This document shows positions 59,636-64,000 of a stretch of DNA of 64,000 nt, piece after piece. Made by a program: the position numbers and the translations under genes. Every line of letters starts with the position of its first letter. Within the stretch, counting starts at the first letter, position 1. The notes under the pieces are model-generated. The model ran no database searches. It saw only the letters and a program-made list of their open reading frames with translations, and was not told where the DNA came from. Source of the DNA: Cryptomeria japonica (taxonomy: Eukaryota > Streptophyta > Pinopsida > Cupressales > Cupressaceae); contig NC_081414.1 in the NCBI RefSeq assembly GCF_030272615.1, positions 659,780,438 through 659,844,437 on the forward strand. Reading direction: 5' to 3'.

Positions 59636-60259
59636 AATTATTATATCATATTTATATTAAATTAATATCAATTTATATGTTTTTACATAAAATCGATATT
59701 AAGTATGTATATGTATATATATACATATATAAAATATAGATAAAATTCAAAGGTGTTCATTATCGTTTAGAAAAAAATCATATTAATTTTAATTAAACCA
59801 AAATATATTATATGTGAAATTAATAGAAAATCACATTAATATGATGCCCATTTGTTAATTATTGGTCCTCGGGAATCTCTTTGGGATTTTTTTTGGGTTC
59901 TTTTTTTTTTTTATGCATTGGTGTATTTATTTTCCCACTCTTATTTGTTTCCTTTGAGTTGTGATTTTTTTGAATTTATAAAACCTTTAAGGTGTCGTAT
60001 CATCCTAGAAATTTAATGTACAACTACAATTGGGCCTTGGGTTAAGCTCCCGAGGCCATCATAGATTAAAATACATTGAATGCATATTTTAATATTGAGA
60101 AAGGCAAGTTTTTTTTTAGATGTTCTAGCAAGGGATGCGGTGGTGACTATTCTACAACTGGCTTGGCTTGAGGTCACGGAGGACATAATGGATACTAGAT
60201 TTGAAAAATCCAAAGGAGTGTTGAACACATCCAAATATTAAGAGGGAGGGTTAATTGGT
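59636..60259. other. AT-rich spacer between D and L
   Basis: AT-rich DNA with a TATATG/TATATA tract near 59705-59730, T runs near 59888 and 59901, and a TAAAATACATTGAATGCATATTTTA-like imperfect palindrome near 60067. I see no gene. TTGGT at 60255-60259 would be L's target copy. Confidence 0.5.
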
Positions 60260-61645
60260 TGTTGGATACTACCTGATTGTTATGAGGGGAGGTGAATCAA
60301 CATTTACTAAAAATTTGATCAGATTTAACTTCTTACTTTATCATTCATTTCATCAATAATATGTATGAAAGAAAATAATTGAAACCACCAAACCAAACAC
60401 ATATGAACACCAATATTTTTATATGGAAAACCCAAACTAGGAAAAACCATTGTGAGAATCAAACTCACAAATTATATTAAACTGATTATAGATTTTAGGC
60501 CAAAGGCTAGGGATCTCACTGCTCCAAAAGATGACTTATAAGCTAAGACACATAATCTTAGGGAAAGATATAGTATTTACTTGCAAGCACTGAAGATCAC
60601 TTCTTCAAGGAAAGGTACAATTCTTCTAATACAATACTATCAATAAGGTTGAACTATAGAAAAAGCATCTATCGAAATGCTGCTAATAGTTCACAATTTA
60701 GTACAAATTGAAAAATATCTTCATCATTGCTTTGTTGTACATTTGGACCTTTTCACCACTTTTCAATGACCTCACACAATATCCTCTGTATTTTTATTCA
60801 TCTATAGAATGAATATGACCTTTATATACTATCCACAACCTTAATAACATCTAATAGGTCAACCTAATAAGATGTAATGTGTTCATACATTACCATCAAT
60901 CCAAAAACACTCTCCAATGTAAAAACAAAAGGCAAATGAAATGTGTGAGGGGTCACACCATGTCGACACACCTCCCAGTATAGCTCTCATGCATCTGCAC
61001 ACTACCATAAGGACCAAAATACATAAGTTGACCTCAAAAGATGAAACAATTAACTTGTGCCAATACAAAAAATTCAAACTTCTATTTAGACCACTAGAAA
61101 GACTTGCATATGACCAAAGAAGCAACATAATAAATCAAGGAATCTAAATAAATCATCTACAACACTTCACCAATTTACTGCACTGCAACTATATCAACCA
61201 AAACTCAAACCTAGTTAATTCCACCTATAGATCACCTATCCTCTCAAAAAACTGAGATATAATGAGAATGTACATCCACAAACACTACTCTAAAATTGCA
61301 TAACAATATGATGCATATTTGCTACATACCGAACCAAACTGTTTGGTAGATTGTTCACTCAAATAGTGAACATGGCTGAAACATCATATCAGTATACACA
61401 AAACACCAAAAAAACTCCAAAAATACCATAAAACACCAAAATATGTTGCCACAAACATCCATACACATACTCCATACATTGTATGTCTTCTGTGCCAACT
61501 TACATTAACTTCTCATTTTAGAACCATGTTTGGACCTAGAGAACGACTAAGTATATCTTCTGGACTAATAAGTTTGACATTAATGACAACCAAAACTCAT
61601 ATTTATGGCAACAACTGTACCAATTCAACCACTTATCTCTCTAAA
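60260..61645 (-). mobile_element. Element L: 3' LTR (copia-like)
   Basis: Plus-strand start TGTTGGATACTACC, with the inverse LTR box (GAGGGGAGGTGAATCAAC) near 60285 and the TATGGAAAACCCA block near 60420. A minus-strand TATATAAAGG box lies near 60823, and a GACATTAATGACAACC box near 61577. A PPT-like TTATCCCCCTTGAACATCAAGG follows around 61648, so the internal region lies to the right. The exact inner limit is uncertain. Confidence 0.72.
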
Positions 61646-61647
61646 AA

Positions 61648-63485
61648 TTATCCCCCTTGAACATCAAGGATAAAGGGTTCCTATACAATAAAAACTAAAT
61701 ATTCTACACAACTCCCTGTATCTATAGCATCTCCTCAAAATTGAAACCAATCAACCACATATATACATGGTCAAAATTGCCTTGCCAGAATCTGCCTAAG
61801 CATGCTGCTAGGCAGGGAATATGTTTTTGTTATTAATTGCTTTTAACTGATCCCAAGTATTGCTCCAATTGAGTCCCACAAAAATCAAAATGTTTAGTTG
61901 ACTTTCCATCTACACAATGAGATCTTCTACCTCTTCACAGTTGACCAAAACTATTACTAACTTGCATAATGTCTAAGATTCTTTCAGGATTTTCACCATA
62001 TTGGTGAGGTGCATGTCTACTATATCTCTTAGTCTACTAAAATATTTATTGATTTTCTCCTTTTGGTTTACTAGCTTATTCAACTTTGGGTATTCCTTCT
62101 CTATTTCCATTCTCCATTTTCCATATTCATCCTATTTTGGATTCACTTTCTTAGTCATCCATAAAATCTTGGCTTCAAATATTCCTATTTATCTATGTAG
62201 ATATCCTTTGTAGACTCAGGCCACTAGTTACAAAACTTATACATATTAATTACACTATCTATACTTTTCTCAAAGGTTGACACACCATATTGCAACCAAG
62301 AATGTGTGGCTATGCACTTATTTACCAAATCCATCAATCTCTTTCCCTCATTCTTCTTTTTAAAATTTACCTAAATTATTACTTCTAGATTAGAAGCAGA
62401 ACATTTCAGGTCTCCTAACAATGCCCACAATTGTTCCTCACCACTCAAAGATTTATCTGACATTAAATCTAGAAGTTTCTCTTGGAGAAACTTCACTATA
62501 TCCATAATCAATTTCATACACTCAACTTTTGATACTATGTAATTATTCCTAGCCCTATATATAGGACATTACCCAAGTGTAGCATGTGAAGGAGTGACAG
62601 GCAAATCCAGTCTTCCTTGAGTCACATGTACTTATAATACCTCTGATGTTACCACCAGTTCAAACTTCATTTGAAGTTGTAAGAGTTCTATTTGAGAATC
62701 TCCAGATGTATTGGAATACTTACCTATTGATATCCTTCTAATAATCTTATTTTTTCTTTTTCTAGACTAATTTGAACCTTTTCTAGACTTGTTTCTTTCT
62801 TCTCCTTGAACACCTTTTCTATTTTATCTTTAGTCTTTTCTTCTTCCTCCTTATCCTTTTATTTTGCTTTTTATTTTGTCCTCTCTTCATCCTTTTCATA
62901 TGGATTCTCCATAGTCATGATATCTACATTCTATCCATCATCAACTTTCTCACCTGGAATAGTCTCCAAACTAGTAATATGTTCTTCCCTCTTGTCTTTC
63001 ATAAGATTCTTAGTTTATTGTTCTTCATTTTTCTTATTTGGATAGGTTCTTGAACCAATATCTTTATTCTTCTTCTGCTTAGTCTCCTTCTTGATAAAAG
63101 TCATGATACTTCTAGTCTCTCCTTTATTGATTCCTATGTTTGTCTTTTCCATAATAGAAGACAAAGTCTTCACTACCTCTTATGTAATCTCAACAACCAT
63201 CTCATCTGTTTGTCTAACCAACCTCTTATAGTCTTTTAAATCATTACCCATGATCATATTTACTCTTTCTTGAGTTATACATATTGTATTAATTACCTCC
63301 ACAATCATATCTCTAGCCTCCTTTGATAATAAACTAATACTTTATCTAAAAACTTGATCTTATTTTATTCTCTTTTTGATGCAGGAGCATTCCTAGTTCT
63401 TGGCAATCTTGCATCAACCAAAATATTTCCTTTCTGTTTTGCAGTCTCAGCATTTCATTCTGCATTTTTTAGAATTGCTTCACTG
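61648..63485 (-). pseudogene. Element L internal ORF, Lys/Glu-rich, unknown
   Basis: Read on the minus strand from about 63485, one frame stays protein-like with many in-frame stops and a few shifts. Words include NAETAKQKGNILVDARLPRT, then MIVEVINTICITQERVNMIM and DDLKDY-like helices. A very Lys/Glu-rich coiled-coil-like stretch (EEEEKTKDKIEKVFKEKK) lies near 62780-62860, then decayed sequence to the PPT. I find no gag zinc knuckle, protease, integrase or RT motif. In general style (helical, charged, non-pol) it resembles the unknown ORF at 1-3220, but I cannot align them. It may be the non-pol ORF of a non-autonomous element, or the 3' part of a larger one. Confidence 0.5.
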
Positions 63486-64000
63486 GATCTCAAGGAGATG
63501 GATTTTTCTTAAGGACTTGATCATCTACCTTATTCCTAAACCACAGAGCATTTGGATCATTTTTTGGCAAGTTATCACTACCGGTTTCCGAGACAGTTTT
63601 CTGGTACCGATTTCCTGGACCTATTTGGATTTGTACTCTATTGGGATCTATCAGATCCCTTATGTAGCTTATGGATCCCTAAACATTGATTTTGATGTTC
63701 CTTGGTGTGTGGACTATCTTACCTTGGATCTACACTTCATCCTTTGGATTTTCTGGAGGAATTTCTTTGGCAGAGGCTGACCTTGTTGTTTTACACGTTA
63801 GGTCTTGTTCTTCGGCATTTGATCCTTTTTGGGTTGACCGAATCCCCTTGGATCGTATAAGCATTAGAATGTAGATAAGTAGAGATAAGTTAAGATTTGA
63901 GGTCCTGGTTGTGACCTATTATGTAATTAAGCATGTTTTAGCAAGCCATTGAGCTGGTTTTTGTAACCCGATTGTTACTGGTTGATTGTAAACAATTTTC
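63486..64000. other. Unassigned right end
   Basis: About 515 bp. A 126-codon plus-strand frame (63400-63780) crosses the end of L's ORF and is rich in Trp, Ile, Phe and Leu; I do not believe it is a gene. The plus-strand style after 63570 resembles LTR or untranslated retroelement sequence, but no boundary is visible before the window ends. Confidence 0.35.

Noticed and set aside
63400-63780. 126-codon plus-strand frame rich in Trp/Ile/Phe
   Set aside because: It overlaps the minus-strand ORF remnant of L and has no motif or family. Composition alone can explain it.
1-64000. Host protein-coding genes with introns
   Set aside because: I looked for conserved exon-like segments outside the elements and found none. 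Open frames outside elements are short and compositionally biased.

Overview
This window is a stretch of nuclear plant DNA made almost entirely of nested, mostly dead LTR retrotransposons. I found no host protein gene, tRNA or rRNA gene that I can support. The density of old, full-length, nested Ty1-copia and Ty3-gypsy elements, each with several premature stops, points to a very large plant genome. A conifer or other gymnosperm is my guess; that is inference, and no marker gene here proves it.

Left flank (1-6356). A degenerate minus-strand ORF of unknown family runs off the left edge (1-3220). Upstream of it lie two blocks (3388-3955 and 4262-4526) of imperfect palindromes centred on GGACTTTAAAGTCC and repeated about every 47 bp, then a 1 kb TA/TATG/AC microsatellite (4692-5721). 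Next is the end of a minus-strand copia LTR (called M), with its polypurine tract (PPT) at 6299-6311.

Region 6357-19316. Element F (plus strand, copia) has its 5' LTR at 6357-7704 and interrupts M. Its gag is split by H, a probable solo LTR (8045-8994 and 17964-18431, target-site duplication ATTGT/ATTGC). H is itself split by G (8995-17963), a gypsy-type element without reverse transcriptase or integrase. F's gag and protease resume at 18432 and stop at 19316, where another LTR (K) begins.

Region 19317-48956. Two truncated minus-strand copia pieces (K and E) meet near 20570. E's gag is split by copia element B (21462-47134, duplication ACTTT/ACTTC). B contains gypsy element N (23245-34490, duplication GATAG), which carries solo LTR P (24755-25858, duplication GAAAC). 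B also contains copia element C (37606-45021, duplication AGGTA). E's gag start, primer-binding site (PBS) and 5' LTR follow at 47135-48956.

Region 48957-64000. J is a short non-coding LTR element (48957-51633) with a G-rich core. AT-rich DNA with a diverged ~200 bp tandem repeat follows, then complete copia element D (52712-59635, duplication AATTA), which is the same family as F in the opposite orientation. The window closes with the 3' LTR and degenerate internal region of minus-strand element L (60260-~63485) and about 0.5 kb of unassigned sequence.

The genes do not work together as a pathway: each is a gag, protease, integrase, reverse transcriptase or RNase H remnant of a mobile element. 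Relative ages follow from nesting: M before F before H before G; E before B before N and C; N before P.
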